A stretch of DNA of 64,000 nucleotides, from NCBI GenBank assembly GCA_965601455.1, contig OZ271831.1, positions 3,224,001-3,288,000 of the forward strand, read 5' to 3'. Shown one piece after another: positions 1 through 9,161 of the stretch; position 1 is the stretch's first letter, and each line of letters begins with the position of its first letter. Below the pieces are notes generated by a model. The model made no database searches. It was not told where the DNA came from and worked only from the letters and a program-made list of their open reading frames with translations. This DNA is from JANQEU01 sp965601455. GTDB lineage: Bacteria; Bacteroidota; Bacteroidia; Cytophagales; Cyclobacteriaceae. The position numbers and the translations under genes were made by a program.

Positions 1-942
1 GTTTTTGGTGTTAGCCATTCCTTCAACCAATTCATTGAAAATCAAAAACATCTGATAAGGCTTAGTACCACCAACCGTCAGGTCATCATCTCCATATTTG
101 CTGTCGTTGAAGTGAAAACCACCTAGTTTTTTCTGGCGCATCAGTACGGATACAATTTGCTCTATGTTCGTATTTGGCAAATGATGTCCCAGGTCAACCA
201 AACTGAATGCCTTCTCTCCTAATTCCTGCGCTATAAGATGCGAAGTCCCCCAATCGGGAATCACCATGGAGTAAAAATGAGGCTCATACGGTTTGTACTC
301 GATTAGGATCTTCCAATCGTCGGGCAGATGGCTGTAAATGGATTGAAGACTATCGATTGTCCTGTTTAGAGATTTCCTGAAATTGGCCTGTCCAGCGTGA
401 TTGGTTCCATCGGAAAGCCAAACGGTGAGGGCCTTCGATCCGAGTGGTATCCCATGGTCAATAACCTCCTTATTGTGCTCAATAGCTGCCTGTCGTATCT
501 CATCATCATGATTGGATAGAGAGCCATATTTATAACTTAAAGGGGCATTCGGTTGGTCCTGAAATGTATTTGAGTTCACAGCGTCAAATAAAATTCCATG
601 CTCCTCTGCCAAAGCCTTGATTGCAGTAGGATTTTCCGGGATGTCCCATGGAATGTGTAGGCTAATCGCTCCGCTGGAACTATTTAGCTTATGTAATAGA
701 CCAATATCAGCAATCTTCTCTTCCAGCGACCTAGGTTCACCTCCCCCGGGAAAACGTCCAAAGCGGGTTCCACCGGTTCCCAACGCCCAGCTTGGAATAG
801 CGACCTGGAATTCCTCTAGTTTACTTAGGATCGATTGAATGTCTACTTCGTTTTTCGTCAGCTTTTCAGATAAAAAATCGAATTCCTTCCGATGTCCGTC
901 CAGCGTATTTTTATTGTATTTGGCTATGATATCCTTAGTCAT
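1..942 (-). CDS. rhaI: L-rhamnose isomerase, 5' part (runs off left edge)
   Basis: This TIM-barrel, metal-dependent isomerase converts L-rhamnose to L-rhamnulose in the cytoplasm, the first step of rhamnose breakdown. The N-terminal 314 codons are visible and stay open to base 1; the family is usually about 420 residues, so roughly the last quarter lies outside. The ATG at 942 gives MTKDIIAKYNKNTLDGHR. A metal-binding type segment, FHFNDSKYGDDDL, lies near residues 276-288. The gene starts 44 bp after the stop of the aldolase/dehydrogenase gene on the same strand, so the two are probably co-transcribed. A related sugar isomerase of the same family is possible, but the neighbour makes rhamnose the natural substrate. 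Confidence 0.88.
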   Translation of the reverse strand, partial: MTKDIIAKYNKNTLDGHRKEFDFLSEKLTKNEVDIQSILSKLEEFQVAIPSWALGTGGTRFGRFPGGGEPRSLEEKIADIGLLHKLNSSSGAISLHIPWDIPENPTAIKALAEEHGILFDAVNSNTFQDQPNAPLSYKYGSLSNHDDEIRQAAIEHNKEVIDHGIPLGSKALTVWLSDGTNHAGQANFRKSLNRTIDSLQSIYSHLPDDWKILIEYKPYEPHFYSMVIPDWGTSHLIAQELGEKAFSLVDLGHHLPNTNIEQIVSVLMRQKKLGGFHFNDSKYGDDDLTVGGTKPYQMFLIFNELVEGMANTKN

Positions 943-986
943 TCGGATGCACGCTTTAGGTTTAGTAATATACCAAATTAGACCTT

Positions 987-3098
987 CTATCGTACAAAAG
1001 CAGCGGCAACGCCACCGTCGATATTTAGAATATTTCCGGTGCTCTTGTTGAGAAATCCTCCAACGAAAGCAAAAACTCCATTTGCAATGTCATCAGTGGA
1101 AATAATCTCATTGAGAAGGGTTCTTTTAGCATAATGCGCTGGTAATTCTTCAACCGATATACCATAGGCTTTTGCACGGCCTTCGGCCCATTTGCCTTCC
1201 CATATCTTACTACCTTCAATCACCGCATCGGGATTTACTGTGTTCACACGGATTTTATCTGGACCCAGCTCTGCAGCCATCAGCCGGGACATATGCGTTT
1301 GGGTCGCTTTAGCGCTCCCATAAACCACATTATTCGGTCCTGAAACCAGTGCATTTTTGCTTGCTATATTGACAATATCTCCACCCAACTCCTGCACTTT
1401 CAGAATATCTACGGCTGCCTTGGAAACATTGAACTGCCCTTTCGCCAATACGTCCATGAGAAGGTCGTAATCATCTTCTGTTGTGTCCTCCATTTTTTTG
1501 GAAATCGCCAAACCAGCGGAATTCACAATAATGTCTACACCACCAAATTCCAGGCATGCGACGTCAAATGCTTCATTAATTTTCATCGGATCGGTGACGT
1601 CAATTAATGATCTGGCAGCTGTATCCCTGGCATAGCTTTCATATGCATGCTCCAAACGATCTTTGTCAATATCTGCGATAATCACACATGCCCCCTCTTC
1701 CACCAGTTTATCAGCAATTGCTTTACCAATGCCACCGGCGCTTCCAGTAACCAATGCAACTTTTCTGGAAAGTGGTTTCTCCTTCGGCATACGTTGCAGC
1801 TTCGCCTCCTCAAGCAACCAATATTCAATATCAAAGGCTTCCTGTAATGGTAAGGAGACGTATTCAGAAACGGCCTCTGCTCCTTTCATTACGTTGATCG
1901 CATTGATGTAAAACTCACTCGCCACCCGCGCAGTCTGTTTATTTTTTGCGTAGGTGAACATACCTACACCCGGCCAGATGATCACAACAGGGTTGGGATC
2001 CCTGATTTCGGGACTGTTATCTCTTTTATGCTTTTCATAGTAGTCCCTGTACATCGCGCGATAGGAATCGAAGGCGGGTTCTAACTGTCTCTTGATGCCA
2101 AATTTGTTACTTAGGTCGGCATCCGTCGGTAAATCCAGGACCAAAGGCCTAATCTTCGTTCTAAGAAAGTGGTCCGGACAGCTTGTCCCCAAAGGTGCGA
2201 GTCTATCCAGGTCTTCACTGTTAATGAACTCAAGAACCCTTTCATCGTCGGTGAAATGCCCAATCATTCGATTATAAGTAGAAGCCAGCCCCCTGAGTAT
2301 AGGTGCTATTTTAGCCGCCTGATCTCGTCTTTTTCGGTGATCAAGCGGTTTGATCTTTTCCCCTCCAAAGACCGGTCTTTCCTTATTGTAGTATGATTCG
2401 AGATAGGCACTAGCTTTTTCAATTGACTCCAGACTATTGATATAGCATTCATACGAGGTATCCCCCCAGGTGAATAATCCATGTCCACCCAGGTATAAGC
2501 CTTTCAGGTTTGGGTTGTTGGTAATCGCTTCTTCCAGTTTTAGGGATAGATCGAATCCCGGACGTTGCCACGGTATCCACACAAAATCATCCCCATAAAT
2601 CTCTTTCATGATCTCTTCCCCATTTTTGGAAGCGGCTATGGCGATGGCTGCGTCCGGGTGTAAGTGATCGATATGTTTGTAGGGTAATAGGGCATGAAGT
2701 GGTGTGTCGATTGAAGGTGCTTTGGAATCCAGATCGTAAATGCAATGATTGAATAGGGCTACCATTTCATCCTCGTACTCAAGGCCACGGTATACATTCT
2801 TAAGTGCGCGTAACTTATCAACATAAAGTCCAGCCAGCCCGGAACGTTTTAGTGTCCCGATATCTCCCCCTGAACCTTTCACCCACATTACTTCCACTTG
2901 TTCTTTGGTCAGTGGGTCTTTCTCTATCGTCTTACAGCTGGTATTGCCTCCTCCGTAATTGGTAATTCTTAAGTCCGCACCAAGAATATTGGACCGGTAT
3001 AACAACAGACTTACCTCGTCTCCTTCCAATTCAGTCGCTATTTTATCATCCCATAGGTAGTCTACGTGTTTAAAGTTGACACTGAGTTGGTCATTCAT
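987..3098 (-). CDS. rhaEW: bifunctional rhamnulose-1-phosphate aldolase / lactaldehyde dehydrogenase
   Basis: This is a fusion enzyme of about 703 residues. The N-terminal ~430 residues form a class II aldolase domain (GGGNTSCKT, LHPDAAIA, GGHGLFTWGD) expected to split L-rhamnulose-1-phosphate into dihydroxyacetone phosphate and L-lactaldehyde. From about residue 446 a short-chain dehydrogenase domain follows, with the NAD-binding TGSAGGIG and the catalytic YGSAK; it should oxidise the lactaldehyde. Such fusions are known in rhamnose clusters of Bacteroidota and Bacilli. The start is taken at the ATG at 3098 (MNDQLSVNFKHVDYLW), which matches the expected N-terminus; an in-frame GTG at 3122 would add eight residues. 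It is divergent from the GH78 rhamnosidase and sits directly upstream of rhaI. Confidence 0.92.
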   Translation of the reverse strand: MNDQLSVNFKHVDYLWDDKIATELEGDEVSLLLYRSNILGADLRITNYGGGNTSCKTIEKDPLTKEQVEVMWVKGSGGDIGTLKRSGLAGLYVDKLRALKNVYRGLEYEDEMVALFNHCIYDLDSKAPSIDTPLHALLPYKHIDHLHPDAAIAIAASKNGEEIMKEIYGDDFVWIPWQRPGFDLSLKLEEAITNNPNLKGLYLGGHGLFTWGDTSYECYINSLESIEKASAYLESYYNKERPVFGGEKIKPLDHRKRRDQAAKIAPILRGLASTYNRMIGHFTDDERVLEFINSEDLDRLAPLGTSCPDHFLRTKIRPLVLDLPTDADLSNKFGIKRQLEPAFDSYRAMYRDYYEKHKRDNSPEIRDPNPVVIIWPGVGMFTYAKNKQTARVASEFYINAINVMKGAEAVSEYVSLPLQEAFDIEYWLLEEAKLQRMPKEKPLSRKVALVTGSAGGIGKAIADKLVEEGACVIIADIDKDRLEHAYESYARDTAARSLIDVTDPMKINEAFDVACLEFGGVDIIVNSAGLAISKKMEDTTEDDYDLLMDVLAKGQFNVSKAAVDILKVQELGGDIVNIASKNALVSGPNNVVYGSAKATQTHMSRLMAAELGPDKIRVNTVNPDAVIEGSKIWEGKWAEGRAKAYGISVEELPAHYAKRTLLNEIISTDDIANGVFAFVGGFLNKSTGNILNIDGGVAAAFVR

Positions 3099-3200
3099 TT
3101 TGTCTGAATCTTGTGAAACCACAATTTAAGGATCATTAATCAGGTTTTTGAGGTTAAGGCATTTGTTCTTGAATTCCTTTTAAATACTTAATTTTTTGGT

Positions 3201-6179
3201 ATGAAGAACTTAACCTATCTCCTACTGATTCTAATCAGCGTAAATGGTGCTTATGGACAGGTTTCGATAAGCCAGGTGCTTGTCGAGAATAGAAAAAATC
3301 CTATTGGGCTGGATACCCGAACTCCCAGATTTACCTGGATAATGGAATCTTCCGAAAGAAATAAATCACAATCGGCATATCATATTAAAGTTGCTGAATC
3401 AGCTAACGCATTAGCTGATGACAACCTGGTTTGGGATTCGGAAAAAACCACCTCCGACCAATCAGTTTTTGTTGAGTATAAGGGCCTAGACCTAATCTCC
3501 GGAAAAAGATACCACTGGCAGGTAAGAGTATGGGATGAAAACGATAAGGCGTCGGAATGGAGTAGCGTAGGCTTCTGGCAAATGGGCTTACTAGATCCCG
3601 TGGAAGAATTCACAGCAAAATGGATTACTCCCGGCTACGAAGAAACGGAGCAAAGAGAAAGCCCCCTTTTTCGGAAGGATTTCTCGGTTGATAGACCTGT
3701 CAAACAGGCCACGGCTTACATCACCGCTCATGGTATGTATGAGGCATGGATCAACGGGCAACGAATTGGAGACGCGTACCTGACTCCCGGTTGGACCAGT
3801 TATGACCAAAGGTTACAATATCAGGTCTACGACGTGACAAACCTCTTAAAAAGTGGGGATAATGCTGTAGGTGCCATGATGGGTAATGGCTGGTATCGCG
3901 GTTTCCTGGCCTGGGGGGACAGAAACGATCACTATGGCTCCGACATTGCTTTGTTATTTCAAATGGATGTAGAGTTTGAGGATGGGACCACTCAGAGGAT
4001 CATCTCTGATGGATCCTGGACTTCTACAAAAGGACCGGTTGTCTTCTCGGAAATTTACGATGGTGAGACCTATGATACTCAAAAGGAAATGGAAGGTTGG
4101 TCGGAAGCTGGATTCTTGGGTAACTGGACAGCCGCAAGTGAAGCTGATTATGCCAGGGGTGTGCTCATCGCCACCTATAATGAACCCATCAGAAAGCAGG
4201 AGGAAATCCAACCGATTGGCATTTTCAAGTCCCCGGAAGGAGATTTGATCGTAGACTTCGGCCAGAACCTGGTAGGTTGGGTACAGATAAAAGTGAAAGG
4301 TAAGGAAGGAGATAAAATTGAAATTGTCCATTCAGAGGTACTGGATAAGAATGGAAATTTCTACACTGAAAACCTACGGGACGCCGATCAGAAAATGACC
4401 TATATTCTTGATGGAACAGATCAAACACTAGAACCACATTTCACCTTTTTTGGATTCCGCTACCTCATGCTGGAAGGCTTTCCAGGTGAAGTAAAGCCCG
4501 ATAACCTGAAAGCCATTGCCCTGTACTCGGATATGACTCCTACTGGTAATTTCGTCTGTTCTGATCCATTGGTCAATCAACTTCAAGAGAATATTCAGTG
4601 GGGGCAAAAAGGCAATTTCCTTGATATACCAACCGACTGCCCTCAACGCGATGAGCGTTTGGGGTGGACCGGCGATGCTCAGGCGTTTTTTCGAACAGCA
4701 GCATACAACATGAACGTAAACAATTTTTTCTCCAAATGGATGAAAGATGTGGCGGCGGATCAGAGAGAGAACGGATCAGTACCATTTGTTGTGCCGAATG
4801 TATTGGGAGAGAATGCTACAGGCAGTGCCGGGTGGGCAGACGCAGCAACTATTATTCCATGGGAATCCTACCTACTCTACGGGGATAAAAGAATGTTGGA
4901 AGAACAATATCCAAGCATGAAGGCATGGGTGGAGTACATTAGATCCCGGAGCCAGGAAAACCTATGGAAATCCGGGTTCCATTTTGGCGATTGGCTGTTC
5001 TACAGACCAGATGATGACAATGCCGGAAGAGCAGCCGTAACAGATCGCTATTACATTACACAGTGTTTCTATGGTTATTCTACCCAACTTTTGATCAATG
5101 CAGCCGAAGTTCTTGGATACGAAGAAGATGTAGCTGCCTACCAGTCACTTCTTAGTGAAATAAAAAAAGCTTTTCAAGATGAGTTCATGAGCCCCTCTGG
5201 TCGACTGGGTCCTAATACTCAAACGGCTTACGTATTGGCTCTGCAGTTTGATATGCTTCCGATAAGCATGAGGGATCAGGCCGTTCAAAGATTAGTGGAA
5301 AACATCAAGAGTTATGGGTACCATTTGACCACCGGTTTTCTTGGTACACCTTACCTATGTCATGTACTTAGTCGATTTGGCCGGGAGGATATGGCATATG
5401 AGCTGTTGATGCAGGATACCTATCCGTCCTGGTTGTATCCTGTCACTATGGGTGCTACTACTATCTGGGAACGCTGGGATGGTATTAAACCCGACAGCAC
5501 CTTCCAAACTCCGGGAATGAATTCCTATAATCACTATGCCTATGGGGCCATTGGCGATTGGATGTACCGAAATGTAGCCGGTATTAATGCTGTAGCCTCT
5601 CACCCGGGATATAAAAAGATCATTATCAAACCTATTCCTGGTGGTGGACTTTCAAACGCAGAGGGTACACTTGCTACCTACTACGGTTCTATTACTTCAG
5701 GGTGGGAATATCAGGAAGAAAGTCTGATACAGAAGGTTACCATCCCAGTTAACACAAGTGCAGAAATATTTATTCCAGCCTCTGAAATGGAATCCGCAAC
5801 AGTGAATGGCAAAACGCTATCCAAAGCGAAGGAAATAGAAGTGATTGGAGCCGAAGATGGATATTTAAAAGTTTTAACGGGATCAGGAAACTACATCTTC
5901 AATATAGCAATAGAACCTAAAAATGAGGTAAACAAGTACGATGCCTACGTCGGGAGATATGAAGCATTTGGAGGTACCATTTCCATAAGTTCCAAAAATG
6001 GTACTTTATATATGACCCAAAATGATGATATTCAGGAGCTGAAAGAGGATGGAAATGATCAATTTAGTATTGGATCAGACCCTGAAAATATCATTAAATT
6101 CAAAAGAAGTCGAACTCAGTCTGTACTGTCCATGGAAATGAAGATGAACGAATTCACTGTACAGGCATCAAAAGAATAA
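3201..6179 (+). CDS. alpha-L-rhamnosidase, GH78
   Basis: This enzyme releases terminal alpha-L-rhamnose from polysaccharides or glycosides outside the cytoplasm. It has 992 residues, with a cleavable signal peptide (MKNLTYLLLILISVNGAYGQ). Next come the N-terminal beta-sandwich domains and the (alpha/alpha)6 barrel, which carries the family signature DCPQRDERLGWTGD starting at residue 479, including the acidic catalytic residues. A C-terminal beta domain follows, and about 90 further residues after residue ~900 are not typical of the core. It is divergent from the rhamnose catabolic genes and is followed after 4 bp by an esterase, so it probably heads a three-gene operon with the esterase and the transporter. 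Confidence 0.93.
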   Translation: MKNLTYLLLILISVNGAYGQVSISQVLVENRKNPIGLDTRTPRFTWIMESSERNKSQSAYHIKVAESANALADDNLVWDSEKTTSDQSVFVEYKGLDLISGKRYHWQVRVWDENDKASEWSSVGFWQMGLLDPVEEFTAKWITPGYEETEQRESPLFRKDFSVDRPVKQATAYITAHGMYEAWINGQRIGDAYLTPGWTSYDQRLQYQVYDVTNLLKSGDNAVGAMMGNGWYRGFLAWGDRNDHYGSDIALLFQMDVEFEDGTTQRIISDGSWTSTKGPVVFSEIYDGETYDTQKEMEGWSEAGFLGNWTAASEADYARGVLIATYNEPIRKQEEIQPIGIFKSPEGDLIVDFGQNLVGWVQIKVKGKEGDKIEIVHSEVLDKNGNFYTENLRDADQKMTYILDGTDQTLEPHFTFFGFRYLMLEGFPGEVKPDNLKAIALYSDMTPTGNFVCSDPLVNQLQENIQWGQKGNFLDIPTDCPQRDERLGWTGDAQAFFRTAAYNMNVNNFFSKWMKDVAADQRENGSVPFVVPNVLGENATGSAGWADAATIIPWESYLLYGDKRMLEEQYPSMKAWVEYIRSRSQENLWKSGFHFGDWLFYRPDDDNAGRAAVTDRYYITQCFYGYSTQLLINAAEVLGYEEDVAAYQSLLSEIKKAFQDEFMSPSGRLGPNTQTAYVLALQFDMLPISMRDQAVQRLVENIKSYGYHLTTGFLGTPYLCHVLSRFGREDMAYELLMQDTYPSWLYPVTMGATTIWERWDGIKPDSTFQTPGMNSYNHYAYGAIGDWMYRNVAGINAVASHPGYKKIIIKPIPGGGLSNAEGTLATYYGSITSGWEYQEESLIQKVTIPVNTSAEIFIPASEMESATVNGKTLSKAKEIEVIGAEDGYLKVLTGSGNYIFNIAIEPKNEVNKYDAYVGRYEAFGGTISISSKNGTLYMTQNDDIQELKEDGNDQFSIGSDPENIIKFKRSRTQSVLSMEMKMNEFTVQASKE

Positions 6180-6183
6180 TTAC

Positions 6184-7056
6184 ATGAAAAGTTTACTATT
6201 TATTTTACTGTCCATGGCTATGGGTTTTTCTGCAACATCGCAGAAAGTCATTGAGCTTCCCTTTAGCCCTTCTGATGATGTTACCTACGAAGGAGAAGAG
6301 AGACAGTACTTTTCCGAAGTGTGGCAAACTACAGTGGTTTCGAATGTATTTGAACCAACTCTGACAGTTTATGAACCTTCTAGCGAAAAGAAAAATGGGG
6401 CATCGGTAATCATTGCACCTGGAGGAGGTCTTTATGCCTTAAGCATAAATAGTGAAGGAATTGATGTTGCCAATTGGCTGGTGTCAAAAGGTTACACAGC
6501 CTTTGTTTTGAAATACCGACTGGTACCCACCAAGGACGATGCTACCCAGGAGATCATGGACGATTCTCAGAATGAAGCCGCAGAGTTAGTAAGAAAGGTT
6601 ACCCCCGTTTTGCCAACTTCCATTGCCGATGGTCTGGCATCCGTTAGTCATGTTCGATCTAATGCCGAAACCTATGGGATTGATCCGGATAAAATTGGTT
6701 TTATGGGTTTCTCAGCAGGAGGAGCAGTTACTTTAGGAGTTGCATATAATTATGATGAAAGTACGAAGCCGAATTTCCTGGTACCGGTTTATCCATGGAC
6801 AACCGTCATCCCGCTGACTGATCCTAAGGAAGATGCACCCCCCATGCTCATCATTTGCGCTTCGGATGATGCTCTGGGACTGGCATCAGGATCCATTGAG
6901 CTCTACAATAAGTGGTATCAAAAACAATTGAATGTCGGGCTACATATGTATTCTAAGGGAGATCACGGTTTTGGTATGAAAACACAAGGATTCGCGTCAG
7001 ATAGTTGGATTGAACGATTTCACGAGTGGGCGCTGACTGAAAAAGTCATAGACTAA
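6184..7056 (+). CDS. exported alpha/beta-hydrolase, carbohydrate-esterase type
   Basis: This is a 290-residue alpha/beta hydrolase with a signal peptide (MKSLLFILLSMAMGFSATSQ). The oxyanion-hole region reads APGGGLYAL, the nucleophile elbow is GFSAGG with Ser at residue 177, and the likely acid and base are Asp 228 or 229 and His 261 (GDHGFG). Proteins of this shape are often called xylan esterase or endo-1,4-beta-xylanase B-like, and act as acetyl or feruloyl esterases. Four bases separate it from the rhamnosidase gene, so a role in deacylating the same glycan is inferred. The actual acyl group and sugar cannot be read from the sequence. Confidence 0.82.
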   Translation: MKSLLFILLSMAMGFSATSQKVIELPFSPSDDVTYEGEERQYFSEVWQTTVVSNVFEPTLTVYEPSSEKKNGASVIIAPGGGLYALSINSEGIDVANWLVSKGYTAFVLKYRLVPTKDDATQEIMDDSQNEAAELVRKVTPVLPTSIADGLASVSHVRSNAETYGIDPDKIGFMGFSAGGAVTLGVAYNYDESTKPNFLVPVYPWTTVIPLTDPKEDAPPMLIICASDDALGLASGSIELYNKWYQKQLNVGLHMYSKGDHGFGMKTQGFASDSWIERFHEWALTEKVID

Positions 7057-7068
7057 TTTCAACAAAGT

Positions 7069-8448
7069 ATGTCCGATCATACCGGGTCAGAAAGCCATGA
7101 GTTTGAGCGCCAACCCGTTCCTACCTCGCATCTAAAAGGCTGGAAAAGTTTTCTGGGAATGTATGCCGGAGAGCATGCAGCGGGGACTGAATTTGTCATC
7201 GGGCCACTATTCCTAACAGCAGGTGTAAGCGCGTTTGACCTTATTGTAGGGTTATTAGTCGGCAATCTAATGGCTGTATTATCCTGGAGATTTCTGACGG
7301 CTGAGATCGCTGTGAAATACCGATTAACCCTCTATTATCAGCTGGAAAAAATCTGTGGTAAGAACCTGGTAACTATTTACAACCTGGCGAACGGAGTTTT
7401 ATTTTGTTTTCTCGCAGGATCAATGATCACTGTTTCCGCAACAGCTGTTGGTGTTCCTTTCAATATGAAAATGCCTACCTTGACAGATACCCTGCCTAAC
7501 AGCCTTACCTGGGTCGTCATTGTTTTGATAATTGGAGCATTGATTTCAATGGTTGCAGCCAAAGGATATAACATGGTTTCGAAAGCAGCCAACTGGATGT
7601 CGCCTTTTATTGTGTTAGCATTTCTAGTCAGTGGAATCGTAGCCCTTGGCCAGTTGGGAGTAGGAAGTTTAACTGAGTTTTGGGCTATTTGGGGTGATGG
7701 TGGCGACCCATTCCCCGGTCAGATCAAGTACGAATTCTGGCATGTCGTATTATGGTCATGGTTTGCCAATGCTGCCATGCATATTGGTATGTCAGACCTT
7801 AGCGTATTCCGATTTGCCAATTCACCTAAACTAGGATGGACCACAGCGGCAGGTATGTACATCGGTCACTACATGGCCTGGATTGCTGCTGCCCTCCTCT
7901 ATGCAGTTTATCTCAATTCTCCGGAGGCCCAGACATTGTTGGCAACGGGCGCTGCTCCTTCCGTGGCACCCGGTCCTTTAGCCTATAATGCCATTGGATT
8001 CTTTGGAATAATTGCCGTAGTTATCGCAGGATGGACAACCGCCAATCCAACAATCTATCGAGCTGGGCTCGCTTTCCAGAGCATTTTGCCAAAAACCTCG
8101 ACATTTTGGGTGACAATCATAGCGGGAGGTGTGGCTACCATAGCAGGTTTATTCCCTGCCATCGCCATGAAACTGCTGGATTTTGTAGCTCTGTATGGAT
8201 TCATTCTTGCCCCAATGGGTGCAATTATAGTGTTTCAACACTTCCTCGGAGAAAAGATGGGTATACAAATCGATTATGCAGAAAAAGCTGGAATATCCTT
8301 CAACAATTCTGTACTTATTGCATGGTTCGTCAGCTCCGGTGGATTTTATCTTCTTTCACAATGGCAAGGTATTTTCCTGTCTTTTTTAACACTACCTGCA
8401 TGGATTAGCTGTGGAATGCTTTTCCTTATATTAAGTAGAAAATCATAA
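7069..8448 (+). CDS. NCS1-family (cytosine/purine permease type) transporter
   Basis: This is an inner-membrane secondary transporter of 459 residues with about 12 hydrophobic segments, resembling the nucleobase-cation symporter-1 family. The N-terminal stretch GMYAGEHAAGTEFVIGPLF forms the first membrane helix region of that family. Characterised members carry cytosine, allantoin, hydantoins or thiamine. Here the gene follows the rhamnosidase and esterase genes by 12 bp and lies opposite the rhamnose catabolic genes. No other sugar permease is visible in the locus, so uptake of rhamnose or a rhamnose-containing product is a reasonable inference, though atypical for the family. The last base of its stop codon is the first base of the operator array in front of satD. 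Confidence 0.8.
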   Translation: MSDHTGSESHEFERQPVPTSHLKGWKSFLGMYAGEHAAGTEFVIGPLFLTAGVSAFDLIVGLLVGNLMAVLSWRFLTAEIAVKYRLTLYYQLEKICGKNLVTIYNLANGVLFCFLAGSMITVSATAVGVPFNMKMPTLTDTLPNSLTWVVIVLIIGALISMVAAKGYNMVSKAANWMSPFIVLAFLVSGIVALGQLGVGSLTEFWAIWGDGGDPFPGQIKYEFWHVVLWSWFANAAMHIGMSDLSVFRFANSPKLGWTTAAGMYIGHYMAWIAAALLYAVYLNSPEAQTLLATGAAPSVAPGPLAYNAIGFFGIIAVVIAGWTTANPTIYRAGLAFQSILPKTSTFWVTIIAGGVATIAGLFPAIAMKLLDFVALYGFILAPMGAIIVFQHFLGEKMGIQIDYAEKAGISFNNSVLIAWFVSSGGFYLLSQWQGIFLSFLTLPAWISCGMLFLILSRKS

Positions 8449-8522
8449 TTTCCATTATTTGGAAATATCTAATTTATTTCCAATATTTGGAAATAAGTAA
8501 AAAATTTCTATAATTGGGAAAT
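8448..8522 (+). promoter_or_regulatory. three-copy 19-bp inverted-repeat array (putative satD operator with embedded promoter)
   Basis: Three 19-bp imperfect palindromes start at 8448, 8476 and 8504, exactly 28 bp apart. The middle copy is ATTTCCAATATTTGGAAAT, with perfect 8-bp arms around TAT. The first is ATTTCCATTATTTGGAAAT (7-bp arms), and the third, ATTTCTATAATTGGGAAAT, is the most degenerate. The TTTG of copy 1 (8458-8461) and AATATTTG of copy 2 (8482-8489) are separated by 20 bp. That is the spacing of the Bacteroidota promoter pattern TTTG-N19/20-TAnnTTTG, with one mismatch in the -7 box. Copy 3 covers the TTG start codon of satD. A repressor bound here would cover both promoter boxes and the start; the binding protein is inferred, not seen. 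Confidence 0.7.
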
Positions 8523-9161
8523 AAGTACTTTGTGTTAATGGCTGATGTGCTCAGAAGCCGTTCCATGAATCCAAACGAGCTATTGGATGTATTAAAGACC
8601 ATCACTTCTTCAATCAATCAGAGCTATTCTACGGCCATACTATCTCCTTTGACCATCACACTTGGAGATGAATTTCAGGGCATTTTTAACAATCTACATT
8701 CTACTGTAGAAGTGATGATGGTTATCGAGGAAAAAACTCTGGTTCTGGACCCACGTTTTCAATTGAGATTCTCAGTTAGATTCGATGAAATATCAACTCC
8801 CATAAACGAGAAGATAGCCCACCAGATGTATGGACCTGCTCTCACCCTGGCAAGAGAAGAGTTGCAACATTTGAAGAAGTCTAATTCTCGCTTCAGTATC
8901 TATACAGGTCAAACGGAAATGGATCATTATCTTAACCGTCTATTCAAAGTTTTGCAGATGCTAAAGGGGCAATGGAATTCTAGTCATTATAAAGCCATAT
9001 TTGATTTTCTAAATGGCAAGAGAGATTACAAAGAACTCGTTAAAAAAGGTCATTACCAAAATGAATCTGGCGCATGGAAAATGGTCAAATCTCAAAACCT
9101 GGAAGAATACCTTATCTTAAAAGAACTAATTTTACGCACAACTAATTGGAATGATAGTTAA
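8514..9161 (+). CDS. satD: SatD-family protein, putative DNA-binding regulator
   Basis: This 215-residue protein resembles the SatD family, named after a gene of the Streptococcus mutans sat operon. The N-terminal part (YFVLMADVLRSR, then ITLGDEFQGIF) is the conserved core. The C-terminal part, about residues 160-205 (DYKELVKKGHYQNESGAWKM), looks like a helix-turn-helix. TTG at 8514 is the likely start because a stop codon lies immediately upstream in frame and the conserved motif begins at residue 5; the next starts (GTG 8532, ATG 8538) would remove part of that motif. The start codon lies inside the third operator repeat. The gene overlaps the following small membrane-protein gene by 11 bp. 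Biochemical function is not established for the family. Confidence 0.72.
   Translation: MGNKYFVLMADVLRSRSMNPNELLDVLKTITSSINQSYSTAILSPLTITLGDEFQGIFNNLHSTVEVMMVIEEKTLVLDPRFQLRFSVRFDEISTPINEKIAHQMYGPALTLAREELQHLKKSNSRFSIYTGQTEMDHYLNRLFKVLQMLKGQWNSSHYKAIFDFLNGKRDYKELVKKGHYQNESGAWKMVKSQNLEEYLILKELILRTTNWNDS

Noticed and set aside
3166..3192. Possible GH78 promoter (TTTG at 3162, TACTTAAT at 3185)
   Set aside because: The -7 box matches poorly and would place the start of transcription almost at the ATG.
8448..8522. Evenly spaced repeats considered as a tiny CRISPR array
   Set aside because: Repeats are 19-bp palindromes with 9-bp gaps, overlap a coding start, and no cas gene is present; an operator array fits better.
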